Shown here piece by piece: positions 63,895 through 64,000 of a DNA stretch of 64,000 bases. The notes under the pieces are model-generated. The model did no database searches, was not told the DNA's origin, and saw only the letters and a list, made by a program, of their open reading frames with translations. This DNA comes from Spartinivicinus ruber (GTDB lineage Bacteria; Pseudomonadota; Gammaproteobacteria; Pseudomonadales; Zooshikellaceae), in the NCBI RefSeq assembly GCF_011009015.1, contig NZ_CP048878.1, forward strand, positions 6,109,001 through 6,173,000, read 5' to 3'. The position numbers were made by a program, and so were the translations under genes. Numbering within the stretch: position 1 is the stretch's first letter; each line of letters opens with the position of its first letter.

Positions 63895-64000
63895 ATGTAG
63901 CCAAAGCGAATGGTTTTTAGGGGCGGCCGTCAAGCGATGAGTTCCAGTAGCACTTTTATGTAAATTAAAGTAGCTACCGCCAGTCTTGCTGTATCAGACT
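63895..64000. repeat. Dispersed intergenic repeat, copy B (runs to window edge)
   Basis: Just upstream of the pilin gene, 63898-63965 is the reverse complement of the right half of copy A: TAGCCAAAGCGAA, GTTTTTAG, GTCAAGCGATGA and TTTAT-rich sequence occur in the same order with few mismatches over more than 60 bases. The window ends before the other end of the element, if it is present. Confidence 0.65.

Overview
The window looks like a chromosomal stretch of a marine, aerobic, piliated gammaproteobacterium. Genes of the first 27 kb follow an order I remember from Pseudomonas aeruginosa (the Pil-Chp region through the yggS-proC-yggT-metXW-rdgB-hemW block). DNA is AT-rich compared with Pseudomonas. 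Together with the cox, prlC and yheV blocks this suggests an Oceanospirillales/Zooshikella-like lineage; the genus is only a guess. I saw no tRNA, rRNA, CRISPR array or complete insertion sequence.

Region 1 (1-19312): type IV pilus control and housekeeping. The minus-strand operon pilG-pilH-pilI-pilJ-pilK-chpA is the twitching chemosensory system; chpA runs off the left edge. Facing it are gshB, a tonB3-type gene, algH/yqgE and ruvX, then pilU and pilT (retraction ATPases) on the minus strand and yggS-proC-yggT on the plus strand.

Region 2 (19692-27576): a dynamin-like GTPase, metX-metW, a DUF4426 protein, rdgB, hemW, a DUF3392 membrane protein and a DUF1460 protein.

Region 3 (27816-40711): accessory genes. 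An orphan type VI secretion island reads vgrG, DUF4123 chaperone, class-3 lipase effector and probable membrane-anchored immunity protein, all overlapping or nearly touching. Then come a LasA-like M23 endopeptidase with two C-terminal PPC domains, rsmE, two GNAT acetyltransferases, a periplasmic solute-binding protein and two unrecognised exported proteins.

Region 4 (41037-46863): the most interesting locus. Four tightly packed genes (thermostable-hemolysin family, AMP-dependent acyl ligase, TenA/heme-oxygenase-fold putative diiron oxidase, short-chain dehydrogenase) are followed by an OmpR-family regulator and histidine kinase. A perfect PmrA-type box (CTTAAG-N5-CTTAAG) lies about 54 bp before the first gene. 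I infer a small lipid-derived metabolite pathway under its own two-component control.

Region 5 (46895-55601): the aa3-type cytochrome c oxidase locus: coxB-coxA-ctaG-coxC, DUF2909, SURF1, a small membrane protein, ctaA, ctaB and SCO.

Region 6 (56261-64000): MATE transporter, an unrecognised conserved-looking protein, yheV, prlC, gamma-carbonic anhydrase, a serine/threonine dehydratase and a minor pilin. Dispersed intergenic repeats (13868, 59303, 63895) and a separate 134-bp inverted-repeat element (62296) punctuate the window.
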